Of a DNA stretch of 64,000 nucleotides, positions 24,486 through 31,951 are shown piece by piece. The notes below the pieces were generated by a model. It was not told the origin of the DNA. It did no database searches and saw only the letters and a list, made by a program, of their open reading frames with translations. Numbering within the stretch: the stretch's first letter is position 1; every line of letters begins with the position of its first letter. A program made the position numbers and the translations under genes. Source of the DNA: Actinomycetes bacterium (GTDB lineage: Bacteria; Actinomycetota; Thermoleophilia; BMS3ABIN01); contig JAJYLW010000006.1 in assembly GCA_021787475.1 (NCBI GenBank), positions 1-64,000 on the forward strand, given 5' to 3'.

Positions 24486-25463
24486 GTGCAAAGCAGGTCG
24501 AGCAAAAACCCGTCTGCCGCCGGCATGGAAGCCGGCGCCCTGCCTGGCAAAGATAAAAGCCGCCTCACTTCTGCCGCCTCTATCGGTGATTCTGTCACGC
24601 CCGTAACTGTGGCACGCTCGATTGCCGATGTCCACGCGCAGCTGGATGCGCACCGGAAAGACGGCGAAACTGCCGGCCTCGTGCCGACGATGGGATTTCT
24701 TCACGAAGGCCATCTGAGCCTGATCCGGGCAGCCCGGGCCGATTGCCCGCTCGTGGTGGTAAGCATTTTTGTTAATCCAATCCAGTTTGGCGGTAGTGAG
24801 GATTTCAATACCTACCCCCGTGACCTGGGCCGTGACCTGAAGCTGGCCGCATCCGCCGGCGCCGGTGTAGTGTTTGCGCCGGCGGAAGCCGAGCTTTATC
24901 CGAACGGCTTTGACACGATGGTCGTCCCGGGAAAAATCGCAGAAGGGCTTTGCGGCGCAACGCGGCCGGGCCATTTCCAGGGCGTAGCCACCGTGATCGC
25001 GAAGCTGTTTAACATCATCCAGCCCAGCGCCGCCTATTTTGGCCAGAAGGATGCGCAGCAGGTCGCCGTGATCAAACGCACGGCCGCGGACCTGAATTAT
25101 AATGTCAGGATCAGGGTATGCCCTACTGTCAGGGAGCCGGACGGGCTGGCGACAAGCTCCCGCAATTCTTACTTAAGCGAAGCCGAGCGCAGCCAGGCGC
25201 CTGTCCTTTACGAGGCGCTCATGGAAGCAAAGGCTGCAGTCTCGGCCGGGCAGACGGGCGCCGCCGCTCTGAGACGGCAGATGAAGAGGAAGATCGCCGG
25301 CAAATACCTGGCCGAGCTGGAGTACGTCAAGATTGTCGATCCCGGGACGCTCGAGCCGGTCCCGGAAATAAAAGAAGACGCTTTGGCCGCCGTCGCCGCC
25401 AGGTTCGGCCGAGCCAGGCTGATTGACAACATGATCCTGTCGCCGGGAGGAGAGAATGCTTAG
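24486..25463 (+). CDS. panC: Pantothenate synthetase with N-terminal extension
   Basis: 325 residues; most PanC proteins are about 280. It ligates pantoate and beta-alanine using ATP. The nucleotide site motifs are 'TMGFLHEGHLSLI' and 'FGQKDAQQVAVIK', and 'SRNSYLSEAER' is conserved. The family's normal start falls at about residue 38 (VARSIADVHAQLDAHR). The first 37 residues are Ser/Lys/Ala-rich and unlike PanC. A very strong GGAGGAGG 5 nt before GTG 24486 indicates that the extension is translated. It overlaps panD by 8 bp. Confidence 0.95.
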   Translation: MQSRSSKNPSAAGMEAGALPGKDKSRLTSAASIGDSVTPVTVARSIADVHAQLDAHRKDGETAGLVPTMGFLHEGHLSLIRAARADCPLVVVSIFVNPIQFGGSEDFNTYPRDLGRDLKLAASAGAGVVFAPAEAELYPNGFDTMVVPGKIAEGLCGATRPGHFQGVATVIAKLFNIIQPSAAYFGQKDAQQVAVIKRTAADLNYNVRIRVCPTVREPDGLATSSRNSYLSEAERSQAPVLYEALMEAKAAVSAGQTGAAALRRQMKRKIAGKYLAELEYVKIVDPGTLEPVPEIKEDALAAVAARFGRARLIDNMILSPGGENA

Positions 25464-25851
25464 GAACATGCTAAAAAGTAAGATTCACGGCGCCCGCGTC
25501 ACCGCCGCCAGCGTCGATTACGAGGGCAGCATCACCGTAGACCGCGGCCTGCTTGAGACGGCCGGCATCCTGCCCTACGAGGAAGTGCATGTGCTCGACC
25601 TGGAAAGTGGCGCCAGGCTGACGACCTACGCCCTGCCTGGCCAGGCGGGGGAGGTCTGCATCAACGGCGCCGCCGCCCGGCTGGTGAAGGCCGGCGATCA
25701 GGTGATAATCTTGACCTACGCCTCTTTGACGCCCGCGGAACTGGAAGATTATGAACCTGTGGTGATTCGGCTGGATGAAAACAACAGGCCGGTCGCGAAG
25801 ACCAGGGCGGGCGCGGCCGTGGGCCGGCCCGAGAGCGGGCTGCCGCAATGA
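25456..25851 (+). CDS. panD: Aspartate 1-decarboxylase proenzyme
   Basis: 131 residues. It makes beta-alanine from aspartate and self-cleaves at G24-S25 (in YEGSITVD) to produce the pyruvoyl cofactor. The catalytic 'NGAAARLVKAGDQVIIL' region is intact. It supplies the second substrate of PanC, which is encoded directly upstream. The C-terminal 15 residues after the fold are basic and variable. panB is not in the window. Confidence 0.96.
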   Translation: MLRNMLKSKIHGARVTAASVDYEGSITVDRGLLETAGILPYEEVHVLDLESGARLTTYALPGQAGEVCINGAAARLVKAGDQVIILTYASLTPAELEDYEPVVIRLDENNRPVAKTRAGAAVGRPESGLPQ

Positions 25852-26300
25852 CCGTTAAAAAGAAAGCCCGGGCCGGCCCCTCGGGCGTGTATACGCATGA
25901 GCTCGAATACCCAATGCGGAAAGAGCTTGACCTAGCCGACATTACCGCCGGTGTGACTAAAGCGGTACAAAAAAGCGGTTTTATCAACGGCACGGCAACC
26001 GTTTTTGTGCCCGGCGCCACTGGCGCCGTCACCTGTCTGGAATACGAGCCCGGCGTGATCGCCGACTTTAAGGAAGCGCTGGAACGGGCTGCGCCGCGCG
26101 CCGGCCAGTATGAGCACAACCGTTACCAGGCCGACGGCAACGGCCACTCACATGTGCGCGCCGGCCTCATTGGCCCATCGCTTGCCATACCGTTTGTGGA
26201 CGGCCAGCTAACATTGGGCGTCTGGCAGCAGGTGACGCTTGTCAATTTTGACAACCGCGGCCGCAGGCGGCGGGTGATCGTCCAGGTAGTCGGCGCCTGA
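25848..26300 (+). CDS. YjbQ/UPF0047 family protein
   Basis: 150 residues. The conserved active-site-like motif is RYQADGNGHSH, followed by 'LIGPSLAIPF' and 'LGVWQQV'. These are family hallmarks with three invariant histidines in related proteins. E. coli YjbQ has weak thiamine-phosphate synthase activity; the physiological role is unsettled. The gene overlaps panD by 4 bp and is 8 bp from the hexulose-phosphate synthase gene. The N-terminal 13 residues are Lys/Ala-rich. Confidence 0.88.
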   Translation: MTVKKKARAGPSGVYTHELEYPMRKELDLADITAGVTKAVQKSGFINGTATVFVPGATGAVTCLEYEPGVIADFKEALERAAPRAGQYEHNRYQADGNGHSHVRAGLIGPSLAIPFVDGQLTLGVWQQVTLVNFDNRGRRRRVIVQVVGA

Positions 26301-26308
26301 GAACAGCT

Positions 26309-27598
26309 GTGGCTGCCCCCGTCCTCCAGCTTGCCCTCGATTTTCTTGACCTCCCCCGCGCCCTGGCCGTGGCCGGTGAAGCCGTGCGCGGCGGCGCCGA
26401 CTGGCTGGAGGCGGGCACGCCGCTGATCAAAAGTGAAGGGCTGGAGGCTGTACGCCAGCTCAAGCGCAGCTTCCCGGACAACGTCATCATCGCGGACCTG
26501 AAGACGATGGACGCCGGCCGATTTGAGATGGAATCGGCGGCCAAGGCCGGAGCCCGCATTGCCGGCGTGCTCGGAGCTGCGTCCGACGCCACCATCGCCG
26601 AGTGCATCGAGGTCGGCCGCAATTACGGGCTTAAAATCAATGTTGACATGATCGAGGTGCCCGATCCGGTGGCGCGGGCCCGCCAGGTGGAGCAGATGGG
26701 CGCCGATTACGTCGGCATCCATACCGCCATCGACCAGCAGATGCGCGGCGAAGCCCCTCTGGACTTGCTGCGCCGGGTGAAGGCGGCGGTTCAGATTCCC
26801 ATCGCCGTTGCCGGTGGCATCAACTCGGAGACGGCGGCGGAGGCGGCCCGCGGCGGCGCCGATATCGTCATCGTCGGCGGCGCCATCATCAAGGCCGCCG
26901 ACGCCGAGGCGGCGGCGCGCCAGATAAAGCAGGCAATATCAACCGGAAGGGGCGTCAAGACCACTCTTTACAAACGTGCTACCGGCGAGACAATCCGCAC
27001 GGTCCTGGCGCAGGTGTCAACCGCCAACCTCTCCGACGCGATGCACCGCAGCGGCGATCTTCCAGACTTAAGGCCGGTTTTTCCGGGGGCGAGGATGATG
27101 GGACCGGCGGTGACGGTAAGGACGTTCCCCGGCGACTGGGCCAAGCCGGTGGAGGCGATTGACCGGGCCGGCAAGGGCGAGGTGCTCGTGATCGACGCCG
27201 GCGGCTGCGGCCCGGCGGTCTGGGGCGAGCTTGCCACTCACAGCGCCCTCAAGCGCGGCCTGGCCGGGGTTGTCATTTTCGGCGCCGTCCGGGACACGCC
27301 AGAAATCCGCCGGCTTGAATTTCCCGCCTTCGCGAGCATGATCACGCCCACGGCGGGGGAGCCGAAAGGGTTTGGCGAGATCGGCGTGCCGGTAAACGCC
27401 GGCGGCGTCAAAATCAATCCGGGAGACTGGCTGGTCGGGGATGACGATGGCCTTGTCCGGCTGCCGAAAGCAAAGGCGGCCGAGATCGCCAACCGGGCGA
27501 TGGACGTACTCGAGCGTGAGAACCGCCTCCGCCAGGAGATCGATGCCGGCAGCACGCTCAGCCAGGTAGCATATCTGGAAAAGTGGGAAAAAACCTAG
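26309..27598 (+). CDS. 3-hexulose-6-phosphate synthase fused to an RraA-like domain
   Basis: 429 residues. Residues 1 to about 210 are a TIM barrel of the HPS/KGPDC family, with the DLKTMDAGRFE metal site and a C-terminal phosphate loop 'AVAGGINSETA'. Residues 225-420 are an RraA-like domain with 'VLVIDAGGCGPAVWGELATH' and 'GVVIFGAVRDTPEIR'. HPS condenses formaldehyde with ribulose 5-phosphate, or in archaea runs backwards to make pentoses; the RraA part is probably a metal-dependent aldolase or decarboxylase-like domain, not an RNase inhibitor. The start is GTG 26309. No 6-phospho-3-hexuloisomerase gene is nearby. Confidence 0.85.
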   Translation: MAAPVLQLALDFLDLPRALAVAGEAVRGGADWLEAGTPLIKSEGLEAVRQLKRSFPDNVIIADLKTMDAGRFEMESAAKAGARIAGVLGAASDATIAECIEVGRNYGLKINVDMIEVPDPVARARQVEQMGADYVGIHTAIDQQMRGEAPLDLLRRVKAAVQIPIAVAGGINSETAAEAARGGADIVIVGGAIIKAADAEAAARQIKQAISTGRGVKTTLYKRATGETIRTVLAQVSTANLSDAMHRSGDLPDLRPVFPGARMMGPAVTVRTFPGDWAKPVEAIDRAGKGEVLVIDAGGCGPAVWGELATHSALKRGLAGVVIFGAVRDTPEIRRLEFPAFASMITPTAGEPKGFGEIGVPVNAGGVKINPGDWLVGDDDGLVRLPKAKAAEIANRAMDVLERENRLRQEIDAGSTLSQVAYLEKWEKT

Positions 27599-27621
27599 CG
27601 AATGTCAGTGGCACTAGTTAC

Positions 27622-27843
27622 TTATTTCAGCTTAATAACCTTGTGCAGGCGCAGGCGCGCCTCGTCTGGCAGACGCTCGCAGGGGATGGAATGGTACAAA
27701 GCGACAGTCCGTCGCATTGTATCGATAACAACGCGGCAGTTATGGCATGTGGTCAAGTGGCGCTCCAGCTCCCGGCACTTGGCCTGCGCCAGTTCCTGAT
27801 CGATATATTCCGACAGCGCCTCAAATATCTCCTGGCAATCCAT
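27622..27843 (-). CDS. Zinc-finger anti-sigma factor (ZAS type)
   Basis: 73 residues, soluble, with no membrane segment. It has the anti-sigma zinc motif H29-x3-C33-x2-C36 (HLTTCHNC) together with C3. ZAS proteins hold ECF sigma factors and in redox-sensing members release them upon disulfide formation. It follows the sigma factor gene by 10 bp on the same strand. The lack of a membrane anchor suggests a cytoplasmic signal such as thiol stress, but this is inferred. Confidence 0.85.
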   Translation of the reverse strand: MDCQEIFEALSEYIDQELAQAKCRELERHLTTCHNCRVVIDTMRRTVALYHSIPCERLPDEARLRLHKVIKLK

Positions 27844-27853
27844 TTAAATTCTC

Positions 27854-28456
27854 CTACTCTTCCTCTCCAAAATACCCCGACAGCCTGTTCCTTAAATAGA
27901 GCCGCGCCCGGTGCAGCCTCGACTTTACCGCCGGCACCGACAGGTCGAGCACTTCGGCCACCGCGGCGGCAGGCAGGCCTTCCACATCGCGCAGAACAAA
28001 CACGGCCCGGTAGATCTCCGGCAGCTCATTTATCGCCGTCGCCATCTGCCGGCGCGCCTCTTCGTCCAGAATCCTGGTAGCCGGGTTTGACGACCAGTCC
28101 GGCAGCACCGCTCCGGCATGAGCCGCCTCCTTTACCGCATAAACGTCATCAAGAAACTCGCTCTCGCTCTTTTCGCGTCGGCTCCGCTTCCTGATCTTGG
28201 TCAGCGCCGCATTGGCGGCAATCCGGTAAAGCCAGGTCGAGAAGCTGGACTGGCCCCGGAAGCTGTCCAGGCCACGGATGACATTCAAAAAAGCGTCCTG
28301 AAGAACATCCTCGGCGTCCTGGCGGCTGGAAAGCATCCGGTAAGCCAGATTGTACACCCTGTCTTCATAGCGGGAAACAAGCTGCTCGAGAGCCTCGTTA
28401 TCCCCCCTCCTGATCCTTTCAATTAGTTCTTCATCGGTGGGAACTAATGGCTGCAT
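27854..28456 (-). CDS. ECF (RpoE-like) RNA polymerase sigma factor
   Basis: 200 residues. Region 2 spans about 25-95 ('VYNLAYRMLSSRQDAEDVLQ') and region 4 about 140-190 ('LPEIYRAVFVLRDVEGLP', 'LDLSVPAVKSRLHRARLYLR'). Between them is a charged 30-residue linker. It is cotranscribed with a zinc anti-sigma factor. A probable ECF promoter (28459-28489) places the transcription start at or next to the ATG, so the mRNA may be leaderless. The regulon is unknown; thioredoxin, ferredoxin and an L,D-transpeptidase are neighbours. Confidence 0.93.
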   Translation of the reverse strand: MQPLVPTDEELIERIRRGDNEALEQLVSRYEDRVYNLAYRMLSSRQDAEDVLQDAFLNVIRGLDSFRGQSSFSTWLYRIAANAALTKIRKRSRREKSESEFLDDVYAVKEAAHAGAVLPDWSSNPATRILDEEARRQMATAINELPEIYRAVFVLRDVEGLPAAAVAEVLDLSVPAVKSRLHRARLYLRNRLSGYFGEEE

Positions 28457-28458
28457 TT

Positions 28459-28506
28459 GTTAGACTTGGTGTTGATATAAAGGGTTCACTGCCCCAGAAG
28501 TCTAAC
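28459..28506 (-). promoter_or_regulatory. ECF-type autoregulatory promoter within a 9-bp inverted repeat
   Basis: On the minus strand GTGAACCC (28489-28482) resembles the ECF -35 consensus GGAAC and GTCTAAC (28465-28459) the -10, with 16-17 bp between. The element GTTAGACTT (28459-28467) recurs inverted as AAGTCTAAC (28498-28506). The -10 lies 7 nt from the sigma-factor ATG. Confidence 0.5.
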
Positions 28507-28614
28507 ATGATCCGGGGCGTTTTCTTAAGAAGGCGTGAATCTTTCCCCAGCCTTTTGCATCAAAAGGCTTGTTAATCCAAAGAGCGTTTAGGGCTCGGCT
28601 GACGGAGGCAGAAA

Positions 28615-28803
28615 TTGGCGATTTATGATTTAAAGTGCGAAGACTGCGGCTGGGAGTTTGAGGAGTTCAAGACCGGATTTCTGACTGAGGACGACAAGAA
28701 ATGTCCCCAGTGCCAGAGCGAGAATGTAAAACAGGTCTATTCTGGCTCATTTGGCATCGGTTCGTCCTGTTTTGGCGGCTACGGGGGCGGAGGCTTCACC
28801 TGA
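28615..28803 (+). CDS. FmdB-family zinc-ribbon protein
   Basis: 62 residues from TTG 28615, 5 nt after GGAGGC. The zinc ribbon has CEDCG and KCPQCQSENV pairs, and the tail is Ser/Gly-rich with one Cys. It is shorter than, but clearly related to, the FmdB-like protein at 24030-24248. Function unknown; it may bind nucleic acid or deliver metal, but nothing in the sequence settles this. It stands upstream of the ferredoxin gene, separated by heptamer array I. Confidence 0.75.
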   Translation: MAIYDLKCEDCGWEFEEFKTGFLTEDDKKCPQCQSENVKQVYSGSFGIGSSCFGGYGGGGFT

Positions 28804-28836
28804 GGATAGGCGTGCGGCCCGTGCGGCCAAAGAACC

Positions 28837-28906
28837 GGATGGTGGATGGCGGAAATGCCGAATTTCCGAATGTCGAATGAAAGACCCAAAATCCCAAGCC
28901 GAAAAA
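28837..28906. repeat. 7-bp periodic array I (ten units)
   Basis: Ten phased heptamers, the longest well-kept array: GGATGGT, GGATGGC, GGAAATG, CCGAATT, TCCGAAT, GTCGAAT, GAAAGAC, CCAAAAT, CCCAAGC, CGAAAAA. It ends 15 bp before the ferredoxin start, which lacks a ribosome site. Confidence 0.75.
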
Positions 28907-28921
28907 ACATGTTGAGTAATT

Positions 28922-29116
28922 ATGCAGCAGGCAGTTATAGATTACAGCCGGTGCGAAGGGCACGATCCGTGCCCGGCAAGGGAAGCGTGCCCGACTAAGG
29001 CAATTATCCAGATGGACCGCGGCGAGGTCGCCATCGTCAACGGCGCCCTTTGCCTTGGATGTGGCGACTGCGTTCCTGCCTGCCCGGACAAGGCGATCAA
29101 GGTTCGACATTTATAA
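28922..29116 (+). CDS. Ferredoxin, 2[4Fe-4S]-like with a substituted ligand
   Basis: 64 residues. The second motif is canonical: C44-x2-C47-x2-C50-x3-C54-P. The first is C11-x2-H14-x2-C17-x5-C23-P, so the middle cysteine is His and the last cysteine is two residues further away. In Pyrococcus ferredoxin the same position is Asp and the cluster is labile. This protein therefore probably holds one stable [4Fe-4S] and one [3Fe-4S] or unusual cluster. It is a soluble electron carrier. Its partner is unknown. Confidence 0.85.
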   Translation: MQQAVIDYSRCEGHDPCPAREACPTKAIIQMDRGEVAIVNGALCLGCGDCVPACPDKAIKVRHL

Positions 29117-29186
29117 TCGGGGTATGATAAACCTAATCGTCAGCCGCGTATCCGCGGCGATGTTTCCAAAGTGAAAGGAGATGAAG

Positions 29187-29510
29187 TTGGCGGTCGAAGT
29201 TTTAGAAGTAAGTGACGCGACTTTCCAGTCGGAAGTGCTGGAGTCTGATTTGCCGGTTATTGTTGACTTCTGGGCGGCCTGGTGCGGTCCCTGCCGTATG
29301 GTCGGCCCGCTGGTTGAGGAAATTGCCAGCGATTACGAAGGCAAGGTGAAAGTGGCAAAGCTCAACGTCGATGAAAACCGGGAGACGGCCAGCAAGTACG
29401 GCATCATGAGCATTCCCACGATTCTTATGTTCAAGGAAGGATCAGTCTCCAAGCAGGTTGTCGGCGCAATGCCAAAAAGCGCGCTGGTTTCAGAGCTGGG
29501 GTTATCATAA
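29187..29510 (+). CDS. trxA: Thioredoxin
   Basis: 107 residues from TTG 29187, 6 nt after AGGAG; the ATG at 29181 touches the ribosome site and is unlikely to be used. The active site is WCGPC, the cis-proline segment is '[10 protein letters not shown]', and the fold is complete. It reduces protein disulfides in the cytosol. A strong terminator follows. The ECF/ZAS pair is encoded about 1 kb upstream on the other strand, a reason to suspect a common redox theme. Confidence 0.95.
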   Translation: MAVEVLEVSDATFQSEVLESDLPVIVDFWAAWCGPCRMVGPLVEEIASDYEGKVKVAKLNVDENRETASKYGIMSIPTILMFKEGSVSKQVVGAMPKSALVSELGLS

Positions 29511-29543
29511 CGGCCGCAGTTGGCGGAGAACAAGCTTGACCGG

Positions 29544-29576
29544 ACAGCGGCCGGATTCGCGGCCGCTGTTTTTTTA
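29544..29576 (+). terminator. Rho-independent terminator of trxA
   Basis: A 10-bp perfect stem, ACAGCGGCCG (29544-29553) and CGGCCGCTGT (29560-29569), with a 6-nt loop, then a run of T to 29575. It separates trxA from the convergent L,D-transpeptidase gene. Confidence 0.85.
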
Positions 29577-30968
29577 TCAGTAGTGAATCTTGACTATAGT
29601 GCCGATCGGCGTCCAGTTGAAGAGCCACTGCGCGTCCGGCACCGGCAGCCCGACGCAGCCGTGGCTAGTGGGCACGCCAAACCGGGTGGCCCAGTAATTT
29701 CCATGAATGGTGTAATCGCCGTTGAACATCAGGACCCATGGAACGTGGGGGGCAAAATAGCCGGGCCCGCTCATGTCGACTGCGGGCGATTTGGCATAAA
29801 TGGCGTAGGTGCCGGTCAGGCTGGGAGTTGCCTTCGAGCCGCTGGAACAGATGATCGTCTTGATGAGCTGGCCATTGTCGTAAGCGCGCACCCTTTGCTC
29901 CGCGAGGTTGACATCTATCACTTTTTCAGTCAGGACCGTAAATGAGCTTTGCACATCCTCGCGCAGAAAGCTGCCGCTGACGCCTCTGAGCGCGTCCTGC
30001 CCCCCCTTAAGATGAATCGTGATCTTCGCCGCTTGGCTAAACTCCTGCGCCGGCTTGAATTCAAGCCTGTTGGGCGCCACCCAATCCCATGCCCCCGGCG
30101 TCGCCGGATCAACAGAGACCAGCTTCTGGGCGTCATCGGGATTGCGGATGTTTTCTGAAAAAGTGAGGGTGGGGCGCTCTCCCTGGCTGACGCCGGACTC
30201 GCCGTCGCCGGGAACAAACTCCACCTTGAGCGGGTCGGTTGTCGCTATTTTTTGCGTATACGGCTGCTTGAGCTGAATGCCGTCCTTGCCTGTGGCCGCG
30301 GTGATCGTGAGGTCGTATTTCTGCCCCTGCTGGTAATCGCCGCCAAGGTTGATATAGGCCTTTGTCGGATTTTTGCCATCGATACTGGAGGTTGTCTTAA
30401 GGTCAGGGTCAATGTGATAGCTAAAAGAACTGATCGGTGTGTTGAATTCCACCACGATTGGCTCCCCGGCGGGCACAACCTGCGTCTCCTGAGAGAAAAG
30501 CGGCGCCGGCGTCGTGATCGTCTGGAATGTGGCCCGCTCGGTCACCTGACGATGATGAGGACCCGTCAGGGTAAACTGAAGCAGGCTGGCGCTGACCGAA
30601 ACCTCGTAACGGGTATCGGACTTGAACTGAAGCGGGCCCGACGGCGTCACGAACACGCCGTTTTCCATGTGGCCTTCGATCTGCTTTGCGCCCGTGGAGG
30701 CGCCGGCGGGGTCGAGCGGTATTTCCTTAACCTGGACGCTGTTGATGCTGCCTCTCAACCAGCTGGCCGAGACATGCAGTTGCTGGCCGGCGGGAACATC
30801 CATACTGCCAACCGCCGGGCTGATATCGATGCCGGCAGGAAACAGGGACGCCAGGGCAGCGTAAAGAACCATAAGGGCCACCGCCGCCGAAACGGCCAAC
30901 ACGGCCGGCTTGCGTCTGCCGTCGGTGCGAAAGGTGCGGCGGCCCGGTAAAGTTGTTGCTCTACTCAT
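29577..30968 (-). CDS. L,D-transpeptidase with Ig-like domains
   Basis: 463 residues. A membrane anchor lies at about 20-45 (AVLAVSAAVALMVLYAALAS). Two or three beta-sandwich (Big_5/Ldt Ig-like) domains span about 50-335, and a YkuD catalytic domain occupies 340-463 with SHGCVGL holding the nucleophilic Cys. These enzymes form 3-3 cross-links in peptidoglycan or attach proteins to it, on the outer face of the membrane. The layout resembles mycobacterial and other actinobacterial Ldt proteins. It is monocistronic, with the trxA terminator just past its stop. Confidence 0.93.
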   Translation of the reverse strand: MSRATTLPGRRTFRTDGRRKPAVLAVSAAVALMVLYAALASLFPAGIDISPAVGSMDVPAGQQLHVSASWLRGSINSVQVKEIPLDPAGASTGAKQIEGHMENGVFVTPSGPLQFKSDTRYEVSVSASLLQFTLTGPHHRQVTERATFQTITTPAPLFSQETQVVPAGEPIVVEFNTPISSFSYHIDPDLKTTSSIDGKNPTKAYINLGGDYQQGQKYDLTITAATGKDGIQLKQPYTQKIATTDPLKVEFVPGDGESGVSQGERPTLTFSENIRNPDDAQKLVSVDPATPGAWDWVAPNRLEFKPAQEFSQAAKITIHLKGGQDALRGVSGSFLREDVQSSFTVLTEKVIDVNLAEQRVRAYDNGQLIKTIICSSGSKATPSLTGTYAIYAKSPAVDMSGPGYFAPHVPWVLMFNGDYTIHGNYWATRFGVPTSHGCVGLPVPDAQWLFNWTPIGTIVKIHY

Positions 30969-31315
30969 ATTCGCCTGAAATGGTCGGTCGGGGCTTTAAT
31001 TTAGTGCTTTATTATAACTCTCTTTAACGAACAGGAAAAATACCAGTTGATCGGGGACATGACCCAATTTCCTTCGGAAATTGGGTCATGTCCCCAGTTT
31101 TCCTAAAGGAAACCAACAAGATCATGTAGAAATACATGCTGCGGCTGGTTTAAGATCATCGAAAGCCGCGCCTTTCGTTTGACCCTGCATAAGAGGCTAT
31201 CTTAACATGATAGACTTTTGAGATAGTCTTCAAGACCATGATCGGGCTCCGGCATGCCTGGACTTGTGCACGATTGGTCCAGGGAAATACGGCAAAAACA
31301 TCGGACAGGAGGAAA
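30969..31315. other. 347-bp intergenic region with REP palindrome and promoter candidate
   Basis: The gap holds a perfect 43-bp palindrome (31053-31095), a small GTTTTCC/GGAAAC hairpin just after it (about 31097-31113), and a promoter candidate TTGACC-N18-TAACAT (31179-31208) for the downstream gene. Longer reading frames here have no family character. Confidence 0.5.
31053..31095. repeat. REP-like palindrome (copy 3, complete)
   Basis: A perfect 20-bp inverted repeat with a TTC loop: GGGGACATGACCCAATTTCC (31053-31072) and its exact complement ending at 31095. It begins with GGGG and shares AATTTCC and CATGyCCC with copies 1 and 2. Confidence 0.85.
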
Positions 31316-31768
31316 ATGGATATTCAGGAAATGATCGATCGCCGGATTGCCGAACTGGAGTCGGAGCCAACTGTTGCCAGAGTCCGGCCTGATGCCGCCG
31401 GCCAGGCAGCCGGCCACTCTCCCGGGGCCGCACGGGAACTAAAGGAGTTTGGCCGCATGATGGACGCGGCGCTGGCGCAGGTCGCCGCCGGCGTGCTGGA
31501 GATCAGCGAAAGGATTACCGGCGATTATTCCCGCATGGAAAGAAACATCCTTAGATCGAGGCTGGAGGCGCTGGAAACGATTGAATCAGTGCTGGATGTT
31601 ACCCTCCGGTTGAGAAGCGAGACGATGCGCAGACTTGGCGCCGTAAGCAGCAGGCTGGAAGACATCTCCACGGGGCCGGATCCGAGCGTGACGGAGGCGC
31701 CGGCCGGCGGAAATCACATAAGCGCGTTGCAGGGTGGAATGGCGGCGCTGTTCAAGAAAACCATCTGA
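31316..31768 (+). CDS. Coiled-coil protein of unknown function
   Basis: 150 residues from ATG 31316, 4 nt after AGGAGG; the frame is open further upstream but has no ribosome site. The protein is almost all helix, with heptad-like runs around 62-115 (RMMDAALAQVAAGVLEISER and following). There is no membrane segment and no cysteine. I do not recognise the family. It precedes a GGDEF protein gene by 180 bp on the same strand and could be a partner of it; this is a guess from position only. Confidence 0.55.
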   Translation: MDIQEMIDRRIAELESEPTVARVRPDAAGQAAGHSPGAARELKEFGRMMDAALAQVAAGVLEISERITGDYSRMERNILRSRLEALETIESVLDVTLRLRSETMRRLGAVSSRLEDISTGPDPSVTEAPAGGNHISALQGGMAALFKKTI

Positions 31769-31780
31769 GATGCGCAGTGC

Positions 31781-31815
31781 TGATTTTGGAATGCGGAATG
31801 AGAGCTTATCCCGGA
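31781..31815. repeat. 7-bp periodic array J (weak)
   Basis: GGAATGC, GGAATGA, GAGCTTA, TCCCGGA in phase (31788-31815), preceded by a less regular stretch. Weaker than the other arrays. Confidence 0.4.
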
Positions 31816-31951
31816 ATGATGCACCTGCCAGGTTAGGCTCCAAGGTAGAACATTGCGCAATGGTATTTGTTTAACTACGCCATCCCGGTGACAAAATAAC
31901 CGGGATCGTTGAATGTTGAACCTGTCACAAATATGATTTTGGATAAACTGA

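Noticed and set aside
24410-24974. Minus-strand frames opposite panC
   Set aside because: They run antisense to a well-supported gene and have no family character.
31097-31315. c-di-GMP (GEMM) riboswitch before the coiled-coil and GGDEF genes
   Set aside because: Neither the GEMM-I core nor GEMM-II features are visible; only simple hairpins and a promoter candidate.
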